Shown here piece by piece: positions 50,519 to 58,274 of a stretch of 64,000 nucleotides of DNA. Source of the stretch: Actinoallomurus spadix. GTDB lineage: Bacteria; Actinomycetota; Actinomycetes; Streptosporangiales; Streptosporangiaceae. Within the stretch, counting starts at the first letter, position 1. Each line of letters begins with the position of its first letter. Both the position numbers and the translations under genes were made by a program. The notes beneath the pieces were generated by a model. It had not been told where the DNA came from and did not search any database. It saw nothing but the letters and a program-made list of their open reading frames with translations. The stretch is from assembly GCF_024055725.1 (NCBI RefSeq), contig NZ_JAMXMX010000004.1, positions 186,001 through 250,000 on the forward strand. The letters are read 5' to 3'.

Positions 50519-50841
50519 TCTCGCCGAATCGTCGATGACGGCCACCGGGTACGGTCGTCTCTCCGATGAGAATTTCGCATGCGATACTCGATCCGACTCT
50601 GACGCTGGGCCGAGAAGTCATGGTGCCGACGAGAAATCGCGCGACGGTCGAGTAAAGGTCGAACCGCTTCGCTCCCCCATTTCCGGGCGCCTCGTCCGAG
50701 TGCGCCCTTGACGCGGTTGAACGCTCGCGGCCTCATCGTGCTCGCGGTAAAACGATCCGAGAGCCCGTCCGCGGTTCGATCAACCGAGTTCGAACGCCGC
50801 TTCCCGCATTCGACGTGCCCCCTGGAAGGCATCCGGTCGCC
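50519..50841. promoter_or_regulatory. Divergent promoter region of sugar and glycosyltransferase genes
   Basis: 323 bases between divergent starts, richer in A/T than its surroundings. TTGACG occurs at 50708-50713 on the + strand but no convincing -10 box follows at the right distance. No small gene or strong hairpin seen. Confidence 0.35.
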
Positions 50842-52053
50842 ATGAGGATTTTGTTCATCGTCACGGGATCTCAACCGACCTACTTCGCAGTCGCCCCGCT
50901 GGCGACGGCCGCACGGAGCGCGGGGCATGAGGTCATGCTGGCCGCGCACGAGCCGTGGGTGAAGACCGCGGAGTCCATCGGTCTTCCCACGTTCTGTTTC
51001 ACCGCCGAGCCGATGCGGCACTACATGGGGCTGCCCGCCACGGACGATTCCCGGCGGTCCTCTCCATTGCCGGCGGACGAGCAGATGACCGGCCAGGGCC
51101 GGGGCTTCGCCCGGATGGGCCGGGCCGGGCTGGAGCCGCTGCTGGAGTTCGCCGGGGACTGGTCCCCGGACCTGGTCGTCGGCACCGCGCTGTGCTTCTC
51201 CGCCATGCTGCTCACCGCCCGCCTCGGCATTCCCTACGTACGCCTCTTCGAGAATCAGATCCCGATAGCGCGCATCGACGCGGGAGCCGAGGAGGAGCTC
51301 CGGCCGGACCTGGAGGGTCTCGGGCTGGACCGGTTGCCGCGGCCCGATCTGATCCTCGACGCGACTCCCCCGTCGCTCCGGCCCCCGGACGCCCCCGCCC
51401 CCGCGCAGCCGGTGCGCTGGATCCCGAGCCATCCGCAACGTCGTCTCGAGCGATGGATGTACACCCGGCCCGAGGGACGCCGCCGCGTCCTGATCACCTC
51501 GGGAAGCCGGAGCCTCATGTTCCACGACGAGGGCTGGTCCATGCCGCTGCTGGTGGGTGAGCTGACCGCGACGGGGGTCGATGTGCTGGTCGCCGCCTCC
51601 CCGGGGAACCGGGAGCTGACCGGGCACCGGATCCCGGACCGCATCTCCGTGTCCGAGCGGTTCGGCCAGGACATGGGCGACGTCCGCGTCGGCTGGATCC
51701 CGCTGGACGCGGTCGCCCCCACCTGCGATCTGGCCGTCCATCACGGCGGCGCGACCACCATCCCGACACTCCTGGTCAGCGGCGTGCCGCAACTGATCAT
51801 CCCCGAGGGCAAGCCGGACTACCACCGGGACGCCATGGCGCGGTCCCTCAGTGACTTCGGCGCGGCCAGGGCGCTGCGGCCCCGGGCGGAGGGGACCGGC
51901 CGGGACCCGGGTGAGGTGATCGCCGCGGCCTGCCGGGAGATGCTCGCGGAGCCCGGCTACGCCGAACGGGCGACCTTCCTCGCCAAGGAGATAGCGGCCC
52001 AGCCGACACCCGCCGAGATCGTTCCGAAGCTGGAAGCGCTGGCCTCCCGATAG
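50842..52053 (+). CDS. Glycosyltransferase, GT1 family (antibiotic type)
   Basis: 403 residues, GT-B fold. N-terminal FIVTGSQPTYFAVAPLATAARSAG, C-terminal donor site with WIPLDAVAPTCDLAVHHGGATT and GVPQLIIPEG. These are the marks of EryCIII/DesVII-like macrolide and aglycone glycosyltransferases using NDP-deoxysugars. Its paralogue is at 52969. ATG 50842 is chosen since the first strand begins there; GGAAGG at 50824 is a little far; a GTG at 50815 is possible. An O-methyltransferase gene follows 73 bases later. Confidence 0.88.
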   Translation: MRILFIVTGSQPTYFAVAPLATAARSAGHEVMLAAHEPWVKTAESIGLPTFCFTAEPMRHYMGLPATDDSRRSSPLPADEQMTGQGRGFARMGRAGLEPLLEFAGDWSPDLVVGTALCFSAMLLTARLGIPYVRLFENQIPIARIDAGAEEELRPDLEGLGLDRLPRPDLILDATPPSLRPPDAPAPAQPVRWIPSHPQRRLERWMYTRPEGRRRVLITSGSRSLMFHDEGWSMPLLVGELTATGVDVLVAASPGNRELTGHRIPDRISVSERFGQDMGDVRVGWIPLDAVAPTCDLAVHHGGATTIPTLLVSGVPQLIIPEGKPDYHRDAMARSLSDFGAARALRPRAEGTGRDPGEVIAAACREMLAEPGYAERATFLAKEIAAQPTPAEIVPKLEALASR

Positions 52054-52126
52054 CCGAGGGCCGGAGATCACCACCGGTCAGGGCCGGCAGGGCCCGCGGA
52101 GAGGCGCTGGAGAGGAGCACAGGCAG

Positions 52127-52900
52127 ATGGGAAGTCCCCGGTACACCGATCCGTCGATCGTGCCGCATGAGTCGCCGGCCGAGCGTGAGTCGCGGGAGCG
52201 GCTGACGGAGCTGCTGGCCAAGACCCCGATTCCGGTGGAGTACCTGATCGATCACCTGGCCCTGTACCTGCGCCGGTGCCAGCTCAGTGACCTGCTGAGC
52301 ATGGACGCGCTGTACCGGCAGGCGCGTGAGGTGCCGGGCGTGATCATGGAGTTCGGGGTGCTGCACGGGCGTCACCTGGCGGCGCTGACCGCGCTGCGCG
52401 GCTTCTATGAGCCGCAGAACTCCCTGCGCCGGATCATCGGTTTCGACACCTTCACCGGGTTCCCCGACGTCAGCGACGTCGACCGGGTCAGCCCGAGCGC
52501 GGTCGCCGGCCGGTTCGGCACGTCGGAGGACTTCCCCGAGCATCTGCGCCAGGTGCTGCGCGCGCACGAACTCGGCGAACCCCTCGGGCACGTCCAGCGC
52601 AGTTTCATCGTCCAGGGCGACGTGCGCGAGACGGTGCCCCGGTACCTGCGGGACAACCCCCAGACCGTCATCGCGATGGCCTACTTCGACCTGGACCTGT
52701 ACGAGCCGACCCGCGACGTGCTGCAGATCATCGCCCCGTACCTGGCCCGCGGCGCCATCGTCGCCTTCGACGAACTCGCCCACCCCAAATGGCCCGGCGA
52801 GACGGCCGCGCTGCGGGAGGTCCTGGACCTGGGCCAGGCCACCTTGCATCAGATCCCCGGCCGGGAACCCCCGGTCATCTACCTGCGCTGGAACGACTGA
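52127..52900 (+). CDS. TylF/MycF-type SAM-dependent O-methyltransferase
   Basis: 257 residues. SAM-binding MEFGVLHGRHLAAL, FDTFTGFPDVS and metal-proximal AYFDLDLYEPT and FDELAHPKWPGE are the TylF family core (macrocin O-methyltransferase, mycinamicin MycF, and sugar methyltransferases of enediynes). These are metal-dependent enzymes that methylate sugar hydroxyls after transfer. Next to glycosyltransferase and deoxysugar genes it is expected to methylate the attached sugar. ATG 52127 with GAGGAG a little upstream. A perfect terminator hairpin follows. Confidence 0.88.
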   Translation: MGSPRYTDPSIVPHESPAERESRERLTELLAKTPIPVEYLIDHLALYLRRCQLSDLLSMDALYRQAREVPGVIMEFGVLHGRHLAALTALRGFYEPQNSLRRIIGFDTFTGFPDVSDVDRVSPSAVAGRFGTSEDFPEHLRQVLRAHELGEPLGHVQRSFIVQGDVRETVPRYLRDNPQTVIAMAYFDLDLYEPTRDVLQIIAPYLARGAIVAFDELAHPKWPGETAALREVLDLGQATLHQIPGREPPVIYLRWND

Positions 52901-52903
52901 CGC

Positions 52904-52959
52904 GGCGCTCCACCGGCCCGATCACGGAGAAGTGACCGTGGTCGGGCCGGTGGAGCGCC
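52904..52959. terminator. Bidirectional terminator between methyltransferase and glycosyltransferase genes
   Basis: GGCGCTCCACCGGCCCGA (52904-52921) pairs perfectly with its reverse complement at 52942-52959. CACG/CGTG inside can extend the stem. It lies in the 68-base gap between convergent genes. Confidence 0.9.
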
Positions 52960-52968
52960 CAGAGGCCG

Positions 52969-54045
52969 TCAGGCGGCGGGCAGGGCCTCCAGTTCGCGCA
53001 GCACCTCGGCCGGAGTCGGGAGCGAGGCGCTCTCCTCGGCGAGGAGCCGGCTCCGCTCGGCGTACCCGGGGTCCGAGAGCATCTCCCGGCAGCGCGCGCC
53101 GATGAGCTCGCCCGGGTTCCGGTCCGCGTCCGTACGCCGCTCCTCCACCATCAGGGCGGCGCCGAAGCCGCACAGGGACTCGGCGATGTTCCTGCTCATG
53201 CCCATGTCGGGGATGAGCAGCTGGGGCACACCCGCGTTGATCATCGTCGCCACGGTGGTCGCGCCGCCGTGGTGGACGGCCAGATCACAGGTGGGGGCGA
53301 CCACGTCCAGCGGGATCCAGCCGGCGCGGACGTCGCCCGTCTCCCGCGCCAGTCGCTCAGCGGCCTCGGGAAGCGCCGCGACCAGTACCTCGGCCCCCGC
53401 CCCGGTCAGCTCGTCCACCAGCGCACGCAGCGGAGTGCCGAGGGTGTCGAGCACGAGGTTGCGGGTACCCGCGGTGATCAGGACGCGGGGTCGTCCGTCG
53501 GGGCGCGTGTACATCCACGGCTCGACGCGGGCCTGGCGCACGCGGGGGGCCCAGCGCATCGACCTCGCGGCGGGCGAACCCGGCGGCCGGAGCGACGGGG
53601 GGCAGAGGTTGATGAACATGGCGGGCTCCGGCAGCTCCGCCACCCCAAGGCGCCGCATCTCGGGCGCGAGCCCCTCCAGCACCGTGCGGTCGCGGCGATC
53701 CATCGAGGCGAAGTGCCACGCCTGACGCACGTACGGGACACCGAGCCGGGCGGCGAACACCCTGGGAACGTGCGACAGCCCGCCGACGATCAGGTCGGGA
53801 GCCCAGTCCTCCGCCAGTTCCAGGAGGGCGTCGAGCCGGACGGCGGCGGTCAGGACGTCCTGCCCGAACCGCATGCGCTCGGGGATGATGCAGACCGCGG
53901 GGAGGCCGATGGCCTCCGCGACCTCCATGAGCGACTCGTCGGCGGCCAGGAGGATCTCGTGCCCGGCGTTCCGCGCGGCCGAGGCGAGGGGGGCGATGGC
54001 GAAGACGATCGCCTGACTGCCACCGGCGGTGAACAGCATCTTCAT
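52969..54045 (-). CDS. Second GT1 glycosyltransferase, paralogue of the 50842 gene
   Basis: 358 residues, GT-B. FTAGGSQAIVFAIAPLASAAR and WIPLDVVAPTCDLAVHHGGATT match the first glycosyltransferase almost motif for motif. It is about 45 residues shorter, mainly in the N-domain loop. Two such enzymes suggest two sugars or two attachment sites on the product, or acceptor divergence after duplication. ATG 54045; the ribosome binding site is weak. It stands alone on this strand between a terminator and a repeat-containing gap. Confidence 0.85.
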   Translation of the reverse strand: MKMLFTAGGSQAIVFAIAPLASAARNAGHEILLAADESLMEVAEAIGLPAVCIIPERMRFGQDVLTAAVRLDALLELAEDWAPDLIVGGLSHVPRVFAARLGVPYVRQAWHFASMDRRDRTVLEGLAPEMRRLGVAELPEPAMFINLCPPSLRPPGSPAARSMRWAPRVRQARVEPWMYTRPDGRPRVLITAGTRNLVLDTLGTPLRALVDELTGAGAEVLVAALPEAAERLARETGDVRAGWIPLDVVAPTCDLAVHHGGATTVATMINAGVPQLLIPDMGMSRNIAESLCGFGAALMVEERRTDADRNPGELIGARCREMLSDPGYAERSRLLAEESASLPTPAEVLRELEALPAA

Positions 54046-54083
54046 CGGAATTCAGCTCTTCCACGTGCGACGGCGCGAACGGG

Positions 54084-54170
54084 CGCCGGGCGGGCTCGAC
54101 TAGGGATTCGAAGCGCGGGCGGGCTCAGATGGAGATCAGAGTGCGGGGCGGGTTCAGGTGGCGATCGGGG
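54084..54170. repeat. Three degenerate 29-base tandem repeats at the nitroreductase gene end
   Basis: Units at 54084-54112, 54113-54141 and 54142-54170 share a GCGGGCGGGCTC-like core with varied tails. The last unit includes the final codons and stop of the nitroreductase homologue, so the array may have grown from the gene end. Confidence 0.55.
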
Positions 54171-54771
54171 CGCGGGTACGGCTTCGCTTGAGTTCGAAGA
54201 AGCCGTCGGTCCCGGCCACGGCCAGGACGCCGTCCCAGAGCCTGACCGCGGCCTCGCCGCGCGGGGCCGGCGACACTACGGGCCCGAAGAACGCCGCGTC
54301 CCCCACCGCGATGATGGGGGTGCCCACCTCCGTGCCGACCCGGTCGACGCCGTCCTTGTGCGAGGCGCGCAGCGCCTCGTCGAACTCGTCGGACCAGGCC
54401 GCTCCGGCCAGTGCGGGATCGAGGCCCGCGGCGGCCAGCGCCGCTTCGTAGGTGGCACGCTCCCGGGGCGCCTCCTCATGGTGGAACCGGGTGCCCAGTT
54501 CCGTGTAGAGGTCTCCCAGCACCTGGGAGCCGTACTTCTGCTCGGCGGCGACGCAGATCCGCACCGCCTCCAGCCGCATCGCCTGGCCCTTCCGCTGCTG
54601 CTCGGACAGGTCGCCGCGCCCCTCGTTGAGGACCGTCAGGCTCATCACATGCCAGCGCGGTTCCACGGGACGCAGCCTCGCCACCTCGAGGATCCACCGG
54701 GAGGTCAGCCAGGCCCAGGGACAGGCCGGGTCGAACCAGAAGTCCACCGGGGTACGGGCGTCGTGCGGCAA
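54154..54771 (-). CDS. DsbA-family protein, mycothiol-dependent nitroreductase (Rv2466c) homologue
   Basis: 205 residues, thioredoxin fold with helical insert. VDFWFDPACPWAW at the N-terminus is the active site; mycobacterial Rv2466c has CPWC, here the second Cys is Ala, so only a one-Cys (mycothiol mixed disulfide) mechanism is possible. RWILEVARLRPVEPRWHVMS, VGTPIIAVGDAAFFGPV and the end FFELKRSRT follow the family. TTG 54771 with AGGAGG six bases upstream is the start; a longer frame to 54927 has no such site. Confidence 0.82.
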   Translation of the reverse strand: MPHDARTPVDFWFDPACPWAWLTSRWILEVARLRPVEPRWHVMSLTVLNEGRGDLSEQQRKGQAMRLEAVRICVAAEQKYGSQVLGDLYTELGTRFHHEEAPRERATYEAALAAAGLDPALAGAAWSDEFDEALRASHKDGVDRVGTEVGTPIIAVGDAAFFGPVVSPAPRGEAAVRLWDGVLAVAGTDGFFELKRSRTRAPIAT

Positions 54772-55005
54772 TGTCGGCCTCCTCGCCGTAAGACTCTCGG
54801 CCGCCGCCGGGCCGACCGTTCGGCCCGCCGGCCACCGGCGCGACCCGCCGCCGATCGTCTGCCCTGGCGCGTGTTCCTTCACGGGTACGCTGCCGCAGCA
54901 GCCTGGCAGGCGCGCCGGGAGTCCCACTCGAGTCCGGGTGGACCCCGGAGCGAGCCGTTCGCACCACGATGATCGTGTCCGGCCGGGCGTACGGTCCGGC
55001 CCGCG

Positions 55006-55797
55006 TCAGACGAGCCGGGCGAGCGCGGACGCGGAGGGACTCCCCGGCTCCGCCTGGTAGACGATGATCACTTGCTGCTCGGCTCCGCCGACGGTGAGCG
55101 CCTGCCGCCGCAGGGCGAGCTCCCCGACGACCGGGTGGGCGAACCGTTTGAGCTCGTCGCGGGCGGGCCGCACGTCATGCCGTGCCCAGAGTTCACGGAA
55201 GTCCTCGTCCGCCTCCAGCTCGGCGAGCAGCGCGGCGATCCCGGGGTCGCGCGGGTCGGCCTCGGCGCGCAGCGCGGCGACGGTCTGCGCGGCGATCCGC
55301 GGCCAGTCCGGGAACAGCCGGCGGGCCCCGGGCCACAGGAACATCTCCCGGACCAGGTTGTGCCCGGGTTCGTACATCGGGGCGAGCATGCGGGCGTGCT
55401 TGTTCGCGGCCAGCACGTCGAACCCGCGATCGCGCACATAGGCGGGGCGGTCCACCCACGCGTCGAGCAACTGGTGCACGTCCGGGGTGACCTCGGCCGG
55501 CGAAGGCCGGACGGGATCCGGATCGGCGAGCGCGAAGAGGTACGCCGAGGCGTCGGCGTCCAGCTCGAGCGCGCGTGCGAGCGCCTCGAGGACCTGGCGC
55601 GACGGGTGCCGGTCGGTCCCCTGCTCGAGCCTGGTGAGGTACGGCTCGCTGATGCCGGCCAGCAGGGCGAGTTCGTCCCGCCGCAGCCCCGGCACCCGGC
55701 GCCGGCCGGCGGCGGAGGCGGGCAGGTCCTTATGCGAGGGCCGCACCCGGCCGCGCCTCGCCTTCAGGAACTCCCCCAGAGCGTTGTCGGTCGCCAT
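55006..55797 (-). CDS. XRE-family regulator with MmyB-like ligand domain
   Basis: 263 residues. Helix-turn-helix at 36-90: PGLRRDELALLAGISEPYL and YLTRLEQGTDRHPS. The MmyB-like domain (105-255) includes VLAANKHARMLAPMYEPG and LFPDW, a fatty-acid-like pocket in structural relatives. Typically encoded divergently from a short-chain dehydrogenase it represses, exactly as here (62-base gap with palindromes). ATG 55797. Probably inducible by a small hydrophobic ligand. Confidence 0.88.
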   Translation of the reverse strand: MATDNALGEFLKARRGRVRPSHKDLPASAAGRRRVPGLRRDELALLAGISEPYLTRLEQGTDRHPSRQVLEALARALELDADASAYLFALADPDPVRPSPAEVTPDVHQLLDAWVDRPAYVRDRGFDVLAANKHARMLAPMYEPGHNLVREMFLWPGARRLFPDWPRIAAQTVAALRAEADPRDPGIAALLAELEADEDFRELWARHDVRPARDELKRFAHPVVGELALRRQALTVGGAEQQVIIVYQAEPGSPSASALARLV

Positions 55798-55804
55798 GCT
55801 CGCA

Positions 55805-55836
55805 GGGTAACCCTCGCGGGGTGCTGGTCACCCGCG
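55805..55836. promoter_or_regulatory. Palindromic operator between XRE regulator and SDR gene
   Basis: GGGTAACCC (55805-55813) is a perfect odd palindrome. CGCGGGGTG (55815-55823) and CACCCGCG (55829-55836) form a second, near-perfect inverted repeat. Both lie between divergent starts only 62 bases apart. Confidence 0.55.
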
Positions 55837-55859
55837 GGCGGTGCGCACAGGATCGAAGC

Positions 55860-56666
55860 ATGAAGACATGGTTCATCACCGGCGCGTCCCGTGGTTTCGG
55901 CCGGATCTGGGCGGCCGCCGCGCTCGCCCGCGGCGACTGTGTCGCCGCCACCGCTCGCCGCATCGACTCCCTGCGACCCCTCGCCGAGGCGCATGGGGAC
56001 AAGGTCCTTCCGCTCGAACTCGACGTCACCGACCGGGACGCGGCCGCCGCCGCCGTACGGCGGGCCGCCGACGCCTTCGGGCGCCTGGACGTCGTCGTCA
56101 ACAACGCGGGCTACGGCCTGTTCGGGATGGTCGAGGAGGTCACCGAGGAGCAGGCCCGCGCGCAGCTCGACACCAACCTGTTCGGCGCGCTGTGGGTGAC
56201 GCAGGCCGCGCTGCCGGTCCTGCGCTCGCAGGGCAGCGGCCACATCCTGCAGGTGTCCAGCCTCGGTGGTCTCGCCGCCTTCCCCACGCTCGGGCTGTAC
56301 AACGCCTCGAAGTGGGCGCTGGAGGGGATGAGCGAGGCGCTCGCGCAGGAGGTCGGCCCGCTCGGGATCGACGTCACGATCGTCGAGCCCGGTCCGTACG
56401 GCACGGACTGGTCCGGCGGATCCGCGGTGCACACCGAGCCCATCGCCGCCTACGAGCCGATCCGCGAGGCTCGCCGTTCGGGCGCGTCCGCCCGCGCGCC
56501 GCAGGATCCGGCGGTCACCGCCGACGTCATCCTCGAGCTGGTCGACACCGAGCGGCCCCCGCTGCGGCTCTTCCTCGGCGCGTACCCCTATCCCGTCGTC
56601 GAGGCCGTCTACCGGCGGCGACTCGACACCTGGAACGAATGGCGGGCGCTCGCCACGAGGGCGTGA
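55860..56666 (+). CDS. Short-chain dehydrogenase/reductase
   Basis: 268 residues, classical SDR. TGASRGFG cofactor motif, NNAGYG, catalytic YNASKWA (Tyr and Lys), Ser in VSSLGG. The PG motif VEPGPYGTDW follows. NADP-dependent by the basic residue in ATARRIDSL. Substrate unknown. Divergent from the XRE/MmyB regulator. ATG 55860 has only a weak AGGA site. The next SDR-like gene begins 46 bases downstream. Confidence 0.88.
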   Translation: MKTWFITGASRGFGRIWAAAALARGDCVAATARRIDSLRPLAEAHGDKVLPLELDVTDRDAAAAAVRRAADAFGRLDVVVNNAGYGLFGMVEEVTEEQARAQLDTNLFGALWVTQAALPVLRSQGSGHILQVSSLGGLAAFPTLGLYNASKWALEGMSEALAQEVGPLGIDVTIVEPGPYGTDWSGGSAVHTEPIAAYEPIREARRSGASARAPQDPAVTADVILELVDTERPPLRLFLGAYPYPVVEAVYRRRLDTWNEWRALATRA

Positions 56667-56712
56667 CCGGTGTGGCGGCGCTACCCCGAACATCACGACA
56701 TCAGGAGCGAAC

Positions 56713-57378
56713 GTGCAGAACGAACGACCCGGACCGATCCATATCGTCGGCGCGGGGCCCGGGGTGGGCGCCTCGGTGGCCCGCCGGTTCGCCCGCGCCG
56801 GCCATCCCGTGGGACTCATCTCCCGCACCCCCGCGCGGCTCGGTGCCCTGACCGCGGAGCTGACGGCGGACGGCATACCGGCGGAGTGCGCTCCGGCCGA
56901 CGCGAGCGACCCCGCCGCGCTCGAACGGGCGCTGGCGGTGCTCGCCGAGCGGCAGGGGCCGGCCGAGGTGCTGTGCTTCAGCCCGCTTCCGGACATCGAC
57001 CTGATCAAACCGGTCGTGGAGACCACCCCGGACGACCTGGCCAAGGCCCTGGCCCTGAACGTCGTCGGCGCCGCCGCCGCGGTACGGGCCGTTCTGCCCG
57101 CCATGCGCGCCGCCGGCCGCGGCACGCTGCTGTTCGTGACCGGGAGCGCGGTGGAGCGGCCGAACCCGGACCGCGCGGCGAGCGCCGTCGCCGGATTCGC
57201 GGAGCGGTCGTATGCCGCGCTGCTGTCCCAGGCCCTCGCCGGCACGCCCCTGCGCGTCGCCCACCTGGTGGTCGCCGGGGCGATCGGCAACGGCCTGAGA
57301 CACGAGCCGGACGCCGTCGCCGGCCGCCTCTGGGACCTGCACGACACCGCCGCGGAGACCTACGCGGTGCTGTCCTGA
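56713..57378 (+). CDS. SDR-fold protein with atypical active site
   Basis: 221 residues. GAGPGVGASVARRFARAG is a Rossmann cofactor site, and FVTGSAVERPNPDRAAS takes the place of the catalytic Ser strand. Tyr is in ERSYAALLSQA, where the Lys four residues on is Leu. So the classical YxxxK is lost; it may bind NAD(P) without normal catalysis or use other residues. GTG 56713 with GGAG at 56704. Probably co-transcribed with the preceding SDR. Confidence 0.75.
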   Translation: MQNERPGPIHIVGAGPGVGASVARRFARAGHPVGLISRTPARLGALTAELTADGIPAECAPADASDPAALERALAVLAERQGPAEVLCFSPLPDIDLIKPVVETTPDDLAKALALNVVGAAAAVRAVLPAMRAAGRGTLLFVTGSAVERPNPDRAASAVAGFAERSYAALLSQALAGTPLRVAHLVVAGAIGNGLRHEPDAVAGRLWDLHDTAAETYAVLS

Positions 57379-57407
57379 CGCGCGCGGGTCACCCCTTGAA
57401 GCACGGG

Positions 57408-58154
57408 TCACCCGTTGAAGTCGGAGAAGAACCGGGCCTGGTCGAACCGCCCGGCGGCCAGGTCCGGGTAGCTCATCACGAAGGACACGAGGCAGAGCGG
57501 GCTCCCGCCGAAGTCCTGGCCGACGAGGTCGTCGGTCAGGTAGAGCTGGGCGAGGAGGGTCTCCTTATCCGGCGAGTCGACGGGATTACCGACGCCGCTG
57601 GTGCTCTCGTCGGCGTAACCGCCGATCGCGAGCTGGAAGTCGTCGTCGAAGCCGAGCTCCACGACGACATCCGCGATGAGCTCCTCATCGTGGACCCGCT
57701 CACCGAGGTCGACCGCGGCCTCCGAGCGTTCCACCGGAAGGGACCACGCCGCCCTCCCGTGCAGCGGGAACGGGTCATAGACCGGCGCGTACATGTCCTC
57801 CGGCACATCGCGTTCGGCGACCGGGACACCGGCCGGCACGTGAACGACCCGGCAGTCCTCCGGAACGATCTCCGGCTCGGCGAAGAACAGCAGGTGCCCG
57901 TCCCCCGGGAGGTCCAGGTCGTGGCTGCCCGGAGGGATCGCGGCGAGGTCGACGGTGGCGAGGAAGGCCGTCCCCCGCGGCCATTCCACGCCCTCCGGCA
58001 GCGCCGGCCTGCCGCCGAAACGGCCGGCCACCGGGCCGTCGGCCGCGCGTGACAGCTCGAGCCGGGGACGCGCCAGCCGCAGCCACCACTCGATCGCCGC
58101 GTCCGGCAGCCCCTTCTCGGACGCGGTCTCACGAAACCTCTGCCGTAGATCCAT
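57408..58154 (-). CDS. DUF1963 (YwqG-like) protein
   Basis: 248 residues. GRFGGRPALPEGVEWPRG is the hallmark of DUF1963. DLPGDGHLLFFAEPE and a C-terminal QIGG-like FQLAIGGYAD also agree. Function unknown; often near toxin or immunity genes in other bacteria, but no such partner is seen here. ATG 58154 fits the family N-terminus; no good ribosome binding site. Convergent with the SDR pair. Confidence 0.8.
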   Translation of the reverse strand: MDLRQRFRETASEKGLPDAAIEWWLRLARPRLELSRAADGPVAGRFGGRPALPEGVEWPRGTAFLATVDLAAIPPGSHDLDLPGDGHLLFFAEPEIVPEDCRVVHVPAGVPVAERDVPEDMYAPVYDPFPLHGRAAWSLPVERSEAAVDLGERVHDEELIADVVVELGFDDDFQLAIGGYADESTSGVGNPVDSPDKETLLAQLYLTDDLVGQDFGGSPLCLVSFVMSYPDLAAGRFDQARFFSDFNG

Positions 58155-58274
58155 AGCCGAGCATTCTGCAGGATGGCGGCGCCGGGCATACGCCTTTCGC
58201 CCGGCACCGGAAGGCCGCTCGCCGCCGGGAGACCGCTCGGCACCGGGAGGCCGCTCCAAGCCGGGCGGGCCGGC

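Noticed and set aside
49644-50621. In-frame upstream extension of the sugar 3-dehydratase
   Set aside because: It lies opposite in frame to the epimerase gene, is Arg/Gly-rich, and ATG 49643 has a GGAGG site.
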